In this document: piece by piece, positions 22,825 through 35,599 of the stretch
Position numbering within the stretch: the first letter of the stretch is position 1
Layout of the letters: every line of letters begins with the position of its first letter
Notes under the pieces: model-generated
The model's input: only the letters and a program-made list of their open reading frames with translations
The model's database searches: none
What the model was told of the DNA's origin: nothing
Made by a program: the position numbers and the translations under genes
DNA from: Erythroxylum novogranatense
Lineage: Eukaryota > Streptophyta > Magnoliopsida > Malpighiales > Erythroxylaceae
DNA length: 64,000 nucleotides
Direction of reading: 5' to 3'
Assembly (NCBI GenBank): GCA_029891385.1
Contig: CM057229.1
Span: 434,001 to 498,000, forward strand

Positions 22825-23827
22825 AGTCCTAGGACACTCTTCAGAAACCATCTGTAAGTGTGATCCTAAAGGTACTGAAGTAGGTTTAGCTTGTTCCATA
22901 TTAAATTGAGGTAGGATTTTTCTTATGTAATTCCTCTGAATAAGACATAGCTTTCCTTCCCTCCTCTTTTTGATTATCTACATTCCTAAAAGCTTCTGTA
23001 CTTCCCTTAGGTCTTTCATTTCAAAATGAGAGCGCAATTCAGCCTTAACCTCTTGAATTGTAATCAAGTCCTTCCCTATGATGATGAGATCATTTACATA
23101 GACTAGCATAAACACTGTTTTAGTCATACCTAGATCTTTATAATATAGGCAGTAATCATATGAGCTTCTTATGAAGTTCATACTGGCAGCAACCTCATGA
23201 AACTTTTTGTTCCATTGTCTAGGAGTTTGCTTGAGCCCATATAGGGATTTTTGCAATAGGCAAACATGGTCCAAGTTGTTTTTGTCCTCAAAATTTATTG
23301 GTTGCTTCATATATATGGTCTCTTCTAGCTTTCCATATAGGAAATCTATCTTAATATCCATTTGATGGATTTTCCAATCATATAAAGTTGCTAGGACTAA
23401 AATAAGCCTAATAGTCTTGAATTTAACTACTGGAGATAATATCTCCTTGTAGTCTATTCCTTCCTTTTGCCTAAATCTCTTAGCTACAAGCCTAGCCTTA
23501 TAAATTCTAGGTTCTGCTTCTTTTACTCATTCTTTCAATTTGAAAAGCCACTTATTCTCAATTAATTTAGCTTTGTAAGGTCTAGGGACTAAAGTCCAAG
23601 TGTTACTCTTCATTAATGAAGAATATTCCTTCTCACTAGCTTCTTTCCAATTTTTAGCATCCTTGCTTCTCATGGCTTCATCATAGGTTTCTGGAGCTTT
23701 ATTTTCTACATTGTCAGCCATGAAACATGCAAATTCAACCATGTCTAGTTCAGTATACCTTCTGTTAGGTATTCTGATTCTTGGTTGTCTATCCCTTGTG
23801 AGTTGGTAGTCCTGTAGGTTCTCTAGC
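22825..23827 (-). pseudogene. Copia-1 reverse transcriptase remnant
   Basis: The minus-strand frames read EKEYSSLMKSNTWTLVPRP (RT start), LVAKRFRQKEGIDYKEILSP, MDIKIDFLYGKLEETIYM, LQKSLYGLKQTPRQWNKKF, then MLVYVNDLIIIGKD. The catalytic YVDD has become YVND. Stop codons break the frame near 23525 and 22977. At 22819/22825 the frame is cut by solo LTR C, and at 23827 by the CACTA element. Confidence 0.9.
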
Positions 23828-23859
23828 CACTACAAGAAAAATTAGTTTCAGCAACTATT

Positions 23860-24660
23860 ATTAATGGTTGTTAAAAGTAAGAAAATGGTCGTTAAAAGTT
23901 ATAGCGACCAAAATCGAGTTGGTCACAGGTGGTCACTATAGGGTTGTTACTAAAAGTGCTCAGTGACGAGTTATTACGTTGGTCGTTAAAAATGCATTAT
24001 TAACAACCATTTAAAATTGGTCACTAAAGGTAGAATTATTAACGACCAAATTTATACTTGCTAATGTAAAATTTCATGGTCGCTGTAATGTTAGAATGGT
24101 TGCTATAGTTATGCATACTGCGACGAAATTATTTTTGTCGCTAAACAATAATCTTATAGCAACCAAGTCAATGTTTACTATAGCTATTCATAGTGCAACC
24201 AAATTATTTTTGTTGGTAAAAAATAATCTTATAGCAACCAAGTCAATGGTTACTATAGCTATTCATACTGTGACCAAATTATTTTTGTTAGTAAAAAATA
24301 ATCTTATAGCAACCAAGTCATTGGTTGCAGTTTTTTTATCTAGTTGTAACAAATGGTGTATCAATTTTCTTTTAGTAACCATGTTGTAACGACATAATGC
24401 TGTTGCTAAAAATTTACTTTTAGCAACCAAATAATTTGTTGCTATAGTTTTAATATCGTCACAAATTGTATTATATTTACTATAATTTAGCAACAAAAAA
24501 TTAATTGTTGGTCACTAGAGTGTATGTGTTAGCCACCAAAACTTGATCACAAAAATAATTTGGGTGGTTCCTAATGTATACCTTCCAGTAACCAAAATTG
24601 ATTGGAAAAATAATTCAAATTGGTCGCTAAAATTTATGCAATAGAAACCAAATAAATACG
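23860..24660. repeat. Left subterminal repeats of the CACTA element
   Basis: Many copies of TGGTYGCTAAAA / TAGCAACCAA-type motifs in both orientations, as expected for transposase-binding subterminal repeats. Within it, 24093-24330 is a 75-bp tandem repeat of three to four units, each containing cttatagcaaccaagtca and accaaattatttttgtt; in frame 3 it translates as a 25-residue repeat, which I regard as fortuitous. Confidence 0.8.
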
Positions 24661-24910
24661 TGGTTGGAGAAAAATATTTCAATTAGGCCACAATACTCAT
24701 TCCAAGTGAACTCCAAATATTCCAGCACGATACCTTAACAACCCAACAAATTGATATCAGTTTCATATTGACCAAAATAATCACCTCTGGGTCACTTATA
24801 ATAACTATCAGGCACATTTGATAGACATAAGAAAAGATTAAAGTGTCAAACAAATCTACTTAGAAACATTTTCTAAACCAAGAGTAAATACATTGACAAT
24901 AAATTCTCAC

Positions 24911-25046
24911 ATTTCGATCATAGTAGGTCTCTCTGTTGAGACATCCCATGCCAAAAGTGTACCACGTCTATCACTAACAAAAATCCATTCCAAAGTGGGG
25001 TGAAAAGCAAGTGCGCCAGCACCAAGGAGCTTAATGGTATTATCAA
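24911..25046 (-). pseudogene. Captured host exon: WD40 protein fragment (TWD40-2-like)
   Basis: The minus strand has a good acceptor (TTTGTATTTTAG) before the exon and a donor (GTGAGA) after it. The 136-bp exon translates (phase 2) with LLGAGALAFHPTLEWIFV and DRRGTLLAWDVSTERP, a typical WD40 blade. From memory it resembles the plant TWD40-2 subunit of the TPLATE endocytic complex (At5g24710); this needs a search. No neighbouring exons of that gene were recognised. It lies inside the CACTA element, so it is most likely a transduplicated piece. Confidence 0.7.
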
Positions 25047-26576
25047 CTAAAATACAAAACAAACAGATGGTGTCAATAAAACACTATCAGTCAATTAGTT
25101 CAAGTAAAATGCCACATCTGAGTGAAGTTTGAATCAACTAAAGCTGACAATTCAAAATTCAAGAGAAAGGTTTTATCAATCAATCTGCCTCAAATTCAAA
25201 AACATAACTACTAATCAATGGCAGTCATAAGTGATTTGCATGACCACCTTGCATGGGTAAACAATTCTTTGTTCAGTCCTTTTAAACTTTCATTTTTTAA
25301 CTTCTACAGTTGAGATAAAATCAAATAATTCATTCTGTCAAACTCCATCAGGAATTCAACAAAAAAAAAGCTTGTCAACCCTATTACTTTTTCATATTTC
25401 TTTAGTTCTTTTCTCTTAGTTAATGATTTTTCCAATGAATTCCTGACGTTAAAACTCTAATGGCTAAGTTTGTTACACTGAACACTTTGTTGTCATATTT
25501 TAAATAACAAGAAGAGTTCATTGGGAGAAGTTAAAGTACTGCAATAGAATTACATCATAGAATAGGAATTGAAATGTAATGGCAACAAAACATTTCATTC
25601 AGTAGGGGAGGAAGAAGCAAAAACTGGAATAATCCAAAAATTAGACAATGAGGGTAGTGTAACAAAGAACCCATCTTTCAAGGCTACTTGAAAAGAGCCT
25701 AGTACCATCAGCAACTAGGTGAAATTGGGAGAAGGATTTAGATATTATTGTGGTTCAATTCATGTGCAGTCAATTTTGTATTCATACAATTTATTTCATA
25801 ATCTACTACAAACATTATCATTAACCACCTCGCACAATTGCGCGTACTAGAGTAATAATTTGATTCCATCATTTCCTTTTTATTAATAGTCTCTCTTAAT
25901 ACTCCCTATAAGGAATAAAAGAATTCCCATCTTACTATGTTTTTAATAAAAGTGTGTTCCTCATTGATATCTTAAAAGGACATATTTCTCTTCCAAATGT
26001 AATAAACACTCCCAGCTGCATGGCTAACCAAGGATGTCCTAAGCATAAGGACAATCATCAAATTGTTGATTAGTGATTATCTTTGTCAGTAAGAAAAAAG
26101 AAGTGTTTTGACACCCTCATAAAATATCAGACTGGAGAACCATAAATTAGACTGAACTGGATAAAAACATAGTTGATTCCATAAAACTCAAAGAAGAGAT
26201 ACACGAAAACAAACATAAAAACACATTAGAAACAAGCATTACGAAGACTGGAAGGCATGGATGACAAGCAAGATGTACAATTAGCTTTTTTATGTCTGTT
26301 TTTATTTTTGTTGGCAGCCTCCCCCTTCAACAGTTCCAAAAACTGCAACAAAACATTATGCCATTAGAATCAAAATAACTACAAATACATAAGAAAAAAA
26401 TCACACATACTGACGTGTATGTTACAAAATGTGTGAATGAATAAGAACTTGCAAAAGAATCATGTTACTGTCAATTTCAATAAACTCATGCAACAATATT
26501 AAAAATAAAAACTGAAAAACTATAGATAATTGAATTTGGTGGAAGAAAAAAACTATTCAATCTTACCTATTACACA

Positions 26577-27990
26577 TCAATCCAAGTCACTATCATCATA
26601 AGCTTGAGATGCAGCTTCATCTTCGCTACTCCAATACTCATCAAAAGTGTCATCTTCTTTATCCTGATCTTCTTCAGCATCATCGTTATTATCAACACGT
26701 GAGTGTACTATTTTTTCAACAATTTCGATCTCTAATGGAGCTTCATCATTTCGGGCAACTAACCCATCCTCTTGAGCACTATCTAGAACTTCTATATCAA
26801 TACAATTTTCTTGTTGATATGCATCGTTGACATTAGGTTCATTTCCATCAGTAAACTGGAGAAGGGATGGGTCAATCAGATGTCGGTGTTGAGCACTTTG
26901 AACTACTTTCCAATTTCTCCTAGTTTTGTATCATTCATATAGAATACTTGAGTCATTTGATTAGCTAACACATAAGGTTCATTCTCATACCATAATCTAC
27001 TCACGTTTATGCTTGTAAACTCACTGTCTATCTTTTCTGGATTATTCCAATCTAAGTCAAACTATTCACAATTGAATAACACACAGCGAAAGCCACTAAC
27101 ATAACTCAACTCAATTATGTCTTATAGCACTCCGTAAAATTTAACCATTTTTTTGTTATGTATAGATTATGTACACACTCCACTATTTTGTGTTACATGT
27201 CGACAATCTCTTTTTTTTGTTAGGTACTTAACTCCTTCTACTATACACCCACTACATTTACTAATACAATAGTCAGGTCCTGATGCAAGCGCAAGAAACT
27301 CATCCGTAGCTTCAACAGATTTTATACGTCGATGCTCTTGAATATAATTTTAATACAACAATACATATTATAAAATATTACAATTAAAAATAATTTCCAA
27401 TAAAACAACATTTCAAAGAAGATTGGAAATCTTACTCGACTCTCGAACCATGAAGCGAATTCTTTCTTGTGAATCGCCATCCAACCAATAGGGTTTTCAC
27501 GTTGAAGTATTCCTTCGTGCTCTCTAAATAACAAAAAATTATAAATTAGTCTTACATTAATAATGATATTATAATAAATAAAAAATAACCATTGTTACCT
27601 CAAATATGGCTCTATCTCCACACAAATATTCAATACAAACTGGTGTAATTCACTATATTGTTGAGAGGTCATTTGAATAAAATCTGTTTCTCCAAAAGTT
27701 TGAATTTTACTTTTAAATATAGATAATGTTGCATTTGGATGTTCTTCACTATCGTAATTTCTTTCTTCCATGTTGTATTTCATCTCAATTCCATGAAGAT
27801 ATAATGAACAAAAACTTAATCACTCCTTCACTGTATAAGCCTTCACAATTGAACCTTCAGGAGGAGCTCAATTTCGAACCATCCCTTTTAGACTACTAAG
27901 AAACCTATATTTCAAGCAGAATCAATATAGACAAAATAAAAAATACTGCAAAGATAAAAAGATTCTATCAACAATACATGTTTAATAAAA

Positions 27991-28035
<45 letters not shown>

Positions 28036-31000
28036 TCTCTAACTTGCATAATATGACGGGAATGTTTTTTTCCAAATTGTCAAGGACATCCAATTTAAGT
28101 TTTCTAGAACACAACTATATGAAAAAACTTGCTAACTCAGTAATGGCATCAAGAACTTTTTTTATGTAAATATCCACGCATTCCTACGGGAAGCAAAAGT
28201 TGTAACAAAACATGGCAGTCATGACTTTTCAATCCTGTGATCTTGCCATCCTTGATATTCACACATTTAGAAATATTTGTAGCATATCCATCTGGAAATT
28301 TTACTGTCTTCAAGAATTCTTGAAACCCTTTCTTCTGCTTCTGGGATAGAGTATAAAGTGCACGTGGCTTCAAGTATTTGACTTTACCTTCTTTGTTTGC
28401 TTTGGCATTTTGTACTGGTTTCAAGTGCAACTCACTTCTTATACCTATATCTTCCAAATCTAAACGAGATTTTCAGTGTCCTTCGATTTACCATCAATGT
28501 CTAGTATTGTCCCCAACAGATTATCACATATATTCTTCTCAATATGCATTACATCCAGATTATGCCGCAACATGAACTTCGACCAATATGGTAACTAAAA
28601 AAATATGCTCTTTTTGTTCCAGCATGGCTTCTGAGATAAATGTTTTCTTTTTTATCTTTAGAATCCTTTCCAATTACTACATTTTCTACTTCTTTTAATT
28701 GGATCAAAATATGGTCATTGGATAGCTCCATAGGCTTTGACCTAAATTCAGTCTTCCCATTGAATTTTAGACGTTTTTGGTATGGATGATAACGTGGCAA
28801 GTAACTTCTATGATCCATATAACAAATCTTGCTTCTCAATCTTCGTGAAGGAGTATTTAAACTACATCTTGGACAAGCACAATACCCCTTTGTCTGATGT
28901 CCAGATATATCACCTAACGCAGGGAAGTCCATAAGATTGCTGCATGTAAACGAAAACACTCTCCAGTTTTAGCATCACGTGTCCTCACTCCAGATGCCCA
29001 TAATTCTTTAAGCTCATCTACCAAAGGTCTTAGGTATACATCAATATCTTTTCCAGGTGATCGAGGATCGGGAATTAGAAGTGACATCATCAAATATGGT
29101 TCTTTCATGCACTGCCAAGGTGGTAAGTTGTATGCCATTAAAATCACTTACCATATGCTATAAGAATTATTCATGTTGCCAAAAGGGTTAAATCCATTAG
29201 TAGCCAACCCTAGTCGTACATTGCGAGGATCCTCATCAAACCAAGGATATTGTTTATTAAGATCTTTCCAAACTTCAGAGTCTGACGGATGGATCATTGT
29301 GCCAACCTCTTCAACTTTGCCATCATTTTGCCACCTCATATCAGAAGCTGTCTTTCTTGACATATACAATCTTTGTAACCTTGGATTTAGTGGAAAATAG
29401 CGCAATACTTTGTGAGGAATCAACTTCCCTTTGCCATCATTGACCTTCCATCTAGACTCTTTGCACACTGGACAACTACTTGAACATTCATTATCTTTCC
29501 AAAAGAGAATGCAATCATTTTTACATGCATGAATAATCTTATAACCTAAACCGATGTCTTTTAATAATTTCCTTGCTTCATAAAATGAATGAGGAATAAT
29601 ATCACCATCTGGTAAATATTCTTTAAACAAATTAACAATCATATCATAACATTTGTTAGTCATTTTGTTCAAAACTTTAATGTGAAGCAACTTAACAAGA
29701 AAAGATAGCAATGATTTGGTGCAACCGGGATACAACTTGCGTTGCGTATCACCCAACAATCTCTGAAAATTTTCCACTTCATCTTCTAGTAGCACATCTG
29801 GCTGATTAATATCTACATTATTAGAATAATACCATGCATTTTCATTATCAGCACCAAATACCAAATCTTGCAGCAACTCCTCCTCCTCAAATGTTTCATC
29901 CGTTTATCCATGAATGTTATCATCATCACTATATGGATTTGGGGTTTCACCATGGTATATCCATTCGGTATAATCGATGTCTATTCCATTAGTGAGTAAA
30001 TGAAATTTCACTAAATGAGGTGGTTGTAATTTAAAATTCAAGCACTCTCCACATGGACAAGGCATATCCTTTCTCTGTCCAAGATTATCTAAAGCAAATC
30101 TCATGAAAATTTTGACTCCATTAACATAATCTTGTAAAGTGTAGTCATTGAATTTTATCCATCCCCTATCCATTTATAAAAGCCGAGAACTATAAAAATA
30201 TAAAATTATAAGACTATCATTTTTAAAAAACTAGAAAGAATTTCATTATCTTTAAAGTTCAACAAGTCTCATGGAAGGAAAAACAAACTCATACCTGCAG
30301 TTCAAGAGACGATTGTATCAATTTATCAAGGTTTTTTTACTACAAATTGTGCCTCTCAATAACCTGCGTCACACTTTAGTAAAAAAAATATTGGCCATCA
30401 TCTACAGTGTTTTACAGGGAAATCATTTATTGTCCATAAGATTGCTGCATGTAAACGAAAACACTCTCCAGTTTTAGCATCACGTGTCCTCACTCCAGAT
30501 GCCCATAATTCTTTAAGCTCATCTACCAAAGGTCTTAGGTATACATCAATATCTTTTCCAGGTGATCGAGGACCGGTAATTAGAAGTGACATCATCAAAT
30601 ATGGTTCTTTCATGCACTGCCAAGGTGGTAAGTTGTATGCCATTAAAATCACTTACCATGTGCTATAAGAATTATTCATGTTGCCAAAAGGGTTAAATCC
30701 ATTAGTAGCCAACCCTAGTCCTACGTTGCGAGGATCCTCATCAAACCAAGGATATTGTTTGTTAAGATCTTTCCAAACTTCAGAGTCTGACGGATGGATC
30801 ATTGTGCCAACCTCTTCAACTTTTCCATTATTATGCCACCTCATATCAAAAGCTGTCTTTCTTGACATATACAGTCTTTGTAACCTTGGCTTTAGTGGAA
30901 AATAGCGCAATACTTTGTGAGGAATCAACTTCCCTTTGCCATCATTGACCTTCCATCTAGACTCTTTGCACACTGGACAACTATTTGAACGTTCATTATC

Positions 31001-31678
31001 TTTCCAAAAGAGAATGCAATCATTTTTACATGCATGAATAATCTTATAACCTAAACCGATGTCTTTTAATAATTTCCTTGCTTCATAAAATGAATGAGGA
31101 ATAATATCACCATCTGGTAAATATTCCTTAAACAAATTAACAATCATATCATAACATTTGTTAGTCATTTTGTTCAAAACTTTAATGTGAAGCAACTTAA
31201 CAAGAAAAGATAGCAATGATTTGGAGCAACCGGGATATAACTTGCGTTACGTATCACCCAACAATCTCTGAAAATTTTCCACTTCATCGTCTAGTAGCAC
31301 ATCTGGCTGATTAATATCTACATTATCAGAATAATACCATGCGTTTTCATTATCAGCACCAAATACCAAATCACGCAGCAACTCCTCCTCCTCAAATGTT
31401 TCATCCGTATAACCATGAATGTTATCATCATCACTATATGGATTTGGGGTTTCGCCATGGTGTATTCATTTGGTATAATCGATGTCTATTCCATTAGTGA
31501 GTAAATGAAATTTCACTAAATGAGGTGGTTGTAATTTAAAATTCAAGCACTCTCCACATGGACAAGGCATATCCTTTCTCTGTCCAAGATTATCTAAAGC
31601 AAATCTCATGAAAATTTTGACTCCATTAACATAATCTTGTGAAGTATAGTCATTGAATTTTATCCATCCCCTATCCAT
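26577..31678 (-). pseudogene. TNP2-type CACTA transposase, tandemly duplicated and broken
   Basis: Minus-strand order: transposase-associated domain (MDRGWIKFNDYT, PCPCGECLNF), TNP2 core (LLHIKVLNKMTNKCYDMI, CPVCKESRWK, HPSDSEVWKDLNKQYPWF, GKDIDVYLRPLVDELKELW, GYCACPRCSL), DUF4218-type region (LKSHDCHVLLQLLLPVGMRG), DUF4216-type region (LWYENEPYVLANQMTQVFYMN) and an acidic tail (DEYWSSEDEA) ending at a TGA at 26577. The N-terminal half is present twice. Copy-specific stops are a TGA at Trp (YTK*) and a CAA-to-TAA change in the outer copy, and a TAA in place of Tyr (HG*TDE) in the inner one. A TAA after SYSIW is shared by both copies. No copy is intact. Confidence 0.93.
27994..28030. repeat. 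(TA)n microsatellite
   Basis: An uninterrupted AT/TA run within the TNP2 3' region, probably intronic. Confidence 0.95.
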
Positions 31679-31915
31679 TTATAAAAGCGGAGAACTATAA
31701 AAATATAAAATTATAAGACTATCATATTGAAAAAACTAGAAAGAATTTCATCATCTTTAAAGTTCAACAAGTCTCATGGAAGGAAAAACAAACTCATACC
31801 TGCAGTTCAAGAGACGATTGTATCAATTTATCAAGGTTTTTTGACTGCAAATTGTGCCTCTCAATAACCTGCGTCACACTTTAGTAAAAAAAATATTGGC
31901 CATCATCTACAGTGT
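28920..31915 (-). repeat. 1.5-kb head-to-tail duplication within TNP2
   Basis: About 28920-30410 and 30415-31915 are near-identical with a constant offset of 1505 bp and roughly 2% substitutions by eye. The unit carries the gene's 5' flank, the transposase-associated domain and the start of the core. The inner copy has lost about 10 bp at its low end (around 28925) relative to the outer one. Confidence 0.92.
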
Positions 31916-32167
31916 AACTCTTCTTAGGAAGAGAACTTAGAAGAACTGCAAAGTTACTTCTACAGTTTAGAAGACTCAATCTTGATATACGTATATCATG
32001 CTAAATTCATTTATTGAGAAATTTAAACCTCTTTTAAATTTCCTAATCAGTAGACAACCAACAAATTAGCTTTGCTTACAGAATGTTCAAGGTTAAGAAA
32101 ATTTCTCTTAGAAAGAAGGCCTTATCCAATGGACTTCCACTTTTTAGGGTTAGGGAGTGGCAACTTC

Positions 32168-35100
32168 TGTAACACCCAAATACCCCCTGGGCGGATACAT
32201 GGATGCCATCCAAGACAGAACAACAAAACCAAACATCACACTGATATTTATTTTATTTAGAAACTCAAACTCGCACACATATATTACATATCATAAATCT
32301 CATAACAAAAATCCAAAGAATATTTACAAGCCCAAACAAAGGAAACAAAATACATTTTCAAACGGTATAAACAGACTCCTTTGGCCAGTGCAGTAGACTT
32401 GTCCCAGTCTTTAACCTCTTCGCTCTGAACCTACACGGGGCAAATCCACCGTGCTAAGCATATTGCTTAGTGAGTAATAACTAATCTAATTTAATAGTTT
32501 ATCATATAAAATTTAATTTCAGCGTAAGCATGCATTAAGAAACATTGATCAAAAAATCAGACATAAAACATTTCAGTACAGATTCACTTACTTATCAGAA
32601 CTGAATATCGCAAGAGGGTAAAACCCGTCAGAATCATAATACAGTTTTTGTCAAACACATATCAAGACTGTAAATCTATATAGAAGCGGGTAACGGGACA
32701 TATACAGGAGAGATCGTAGTCTCGACACTGACGTATCCAGGAGAGACCAAAGTCTCGACATCGAAATGTCACAGTCACAGGAGCAGTTGCAGACCCTTCT
32801 AGGCATGTCTATTTACCCACAACTATGACTAAAAATATAACACAAGGTCATTTCAGATAATTCACGTGCAAGCCACTAGCACTTCCAATGTATTCTCGAA
32901 TATTAAACTCCTCGGACAATTAAAATCCAGAATTTATAAACAAATCACAAGTAGCATAATCAAATTAAATCAATCCTGGAAATTGTCTAGGTTGACTCAC
33001 AAAATTGACTATCCAAATTACTTACTGAAATTATTTACCTGTATTACTTACCTAAATCGCCTTACTGTTTATTGCCTTGAAGTCCCGACAATATTTGGCA
33101 ATGGTCGATCCTCTAATAATAGGGGACATAAATACAAATTACTATCGTGAATAATTAAAAAAAAATTCACTGATGTGATGTATGATGCATGTTCATGATA
33201 ATTCCGGGTATTTTATTGTAATTTTTATCATCAAATCAATCAGATATCAAAGCCCTCATTAATAACATTTGGTACTTATAATTTGGACCAAAATAAAACA
33301 ATGTAGAATCAATTTCATAACCTAATTGACCACTTCAGATTTTCTACTCACTTGATTTCAGGTTAACTTTGCATAATTAATTTGATATGGTAAATGACAA
33401 AATTAGGTAACACTTCCTTCTGGAAAGTTGTTCTACAGTGTCTTAAGTTTCTAATGCCTCCAAGATCATTCAATTTGATTTAGTATACAATGAGTTATGC
33501 ACAAAATACCACAAACTGTTCACATTTGAACTTTCAGTTAGTACATGATCATACCCTCTAATTGCACAACTCATATCTTTCAGCTCAGATATCTAAAAAT
33601 TACAAAATTTATACCAATTTAAAGCTAAGAGAATAAGATACAAGTTTGGTGAAGACACATCAGCCCAATTCTGCCCACATCAATACAGTTTAACTAATAA
33701 CCACAGGACATAACTTCTGTCCTGACATTGCTTCAGCTTAAGCTACAACTCACTTACATGCCAATTTTGAAATTCAAAGAGACATAATTAAAATTCAACC
33801 TCTTCACAAAAATTGTAGAAATATGTCTCTAGTTTATTATGAATCAAAAATGAACTCATTCCAAAATCTACAACTCAAGTTATAATTAGAAAACCGAAAC
33901 ATGATCATGAAAATTTCCAGTTCAGAATATTCCAGCAAATCTCCACACTTTCATCCTACATATCAATTTCAAATCAATTCAGAAAATTCTAAATTTTTAT
34001 GGAGAGAAAGAAAAATGTCTTAGAAATCCATTGGTCTAAGTTTCATGTTAATTGGAGTTTGGATGAAAGAGTTATAGGCAAAAGATTGATAGCTGTTCAA
34101 TTAAAAACTCAAGATTTTAACCCACACATATAAACCATCAACTTTTCTCTCTCTATCACGCCTTCTTCATCTTCTCCATCGAAAGATCCCTATTTTTTTC
34201 CACTTTTACACTTCATCTCTATCACATACGTTACATAAACCAACTTTCCTGCTCTTCCTTCAACTCATCAACTCACAACAAAGTAAAAATCTAAGGTTTA
34301 AACTAAATTATCAAAAATCCAAAATCTCAACTTCACTTTCTCCATCTACTGTGTTTTATAAATTTTGCATCTCTCTCTTTCTTCAATTTTCCATCACAAC
34401 AGCCCACGTTTGTTTTCATTTTCCTCTTAAAACACCACACCTCTTTATGCTCTATGGTTTCTTAAGCTTTAGCCTCATTTAAACCCATCTCTAACAATAC
34501 CCACATATTGACGCATATATATACAAAAACAACAGAGCATGTCATCTTTACTACAACGTCACTGCACATGTATATATTTCTGCACATCCTTTAGTATCCA
34601 GCAACATTCTCATTTCATTATAAGTTTATCATTTTATTAACTCTATACCATGACTTCACCTAGATCTTCATTTAAATACATGTCTACCATCATATAACCA
34701 ATTCACATATGTACTAACCTTCTGCGTTTTTTTTTCAAAACAGAGCATATCTAAACCTCAACTTTCATGATTTTATACTTCATCATCATAGTCTAAAACC
34801 AGTCTCATATAGAACCCAACGAATTACTCCTTACACCTTTCATGCATTCATTTCTAACACAAATCCAGCATCAAAATCATGTTACAAAACTCAATAAAGC
34901 TCAAGACATAACTTACTTGAGTTGGTACACCGAATTCCAACAGTGAAAGTAACAAGCAAGATTTCGGTGGTTGGAAAGGAGCAACACAATGAAGCAGAAA
35001 CAAACACTAGCAGATTTGGTGATGAAAAGGAGAGCTTGGCGATAAATACTTTCGGTGGACACCAAAACCATTCCAAAGAGCAACAAGTATATAAACGTGT

Positions 35101-35594
35101 ATAATGAATCTAGTAACACATGGCTCCGTGCATGTGAGCCATTGTCACTCAGATCAGACGACCACATGTCACTTTGCACGAGAACCATTCGTTATACCGT
35201 AAGTAGTCTATTATTTTTATTAATAAAATATTCTTTTTAAACCAAATACATTGTTTTGAATTCTTATAACAAACAAATACCCAAAAGTTCCAGACAACTT
35301 CCGAAAATTCACCAAAATTTCGTCATAAAATAATGACTCGAAAAATAAATTTTCAACTCAAAATTAATTCACCATCAATTTCTAAAAATATTTGAAGTAT
35401 ACAAAAATTACTAAAATTATATTACTACGGTCCGAATCAATCCGAAGTTTCATTAAACCAATTTACCCGAAAAATGCCATGAATGCATGCCAAAATACTT
35501 ATGCACAATTTAAGCAAATATTTAATAAGCAAATAAAAAACATAATTCGTACTAAATTCCTTTAATATTCTAACCCCTAATTTGGGGCGCTACA
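32168..35594. mobile_element. Solo LTR D (3.43 kb, TGTAACACCC...GGGGCGCTACA)
   Basis: A perfect 5-bp target duplication ACTTC (32163-32167 and 35595-35599) flanks TGTAACACCCAAATACCCCC and a GGGGCGCTACA end. Its first ~300 bp and last ~330 bp match LTR E closely. It has no coding region. It sits between the divergent TNP2 and TNP1-type genes of the CACTA element. Confidence 0.87.
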
Positions 35595-35599
35595 ACTTC

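Noticed and set aside
24096..24389. 97-codon plus-strand frame with a 25-residue repeat
   Set aside because: It is made of the 75-bp CACTA subterminal repeat, whose unit length is a multiple of three; not a gene.
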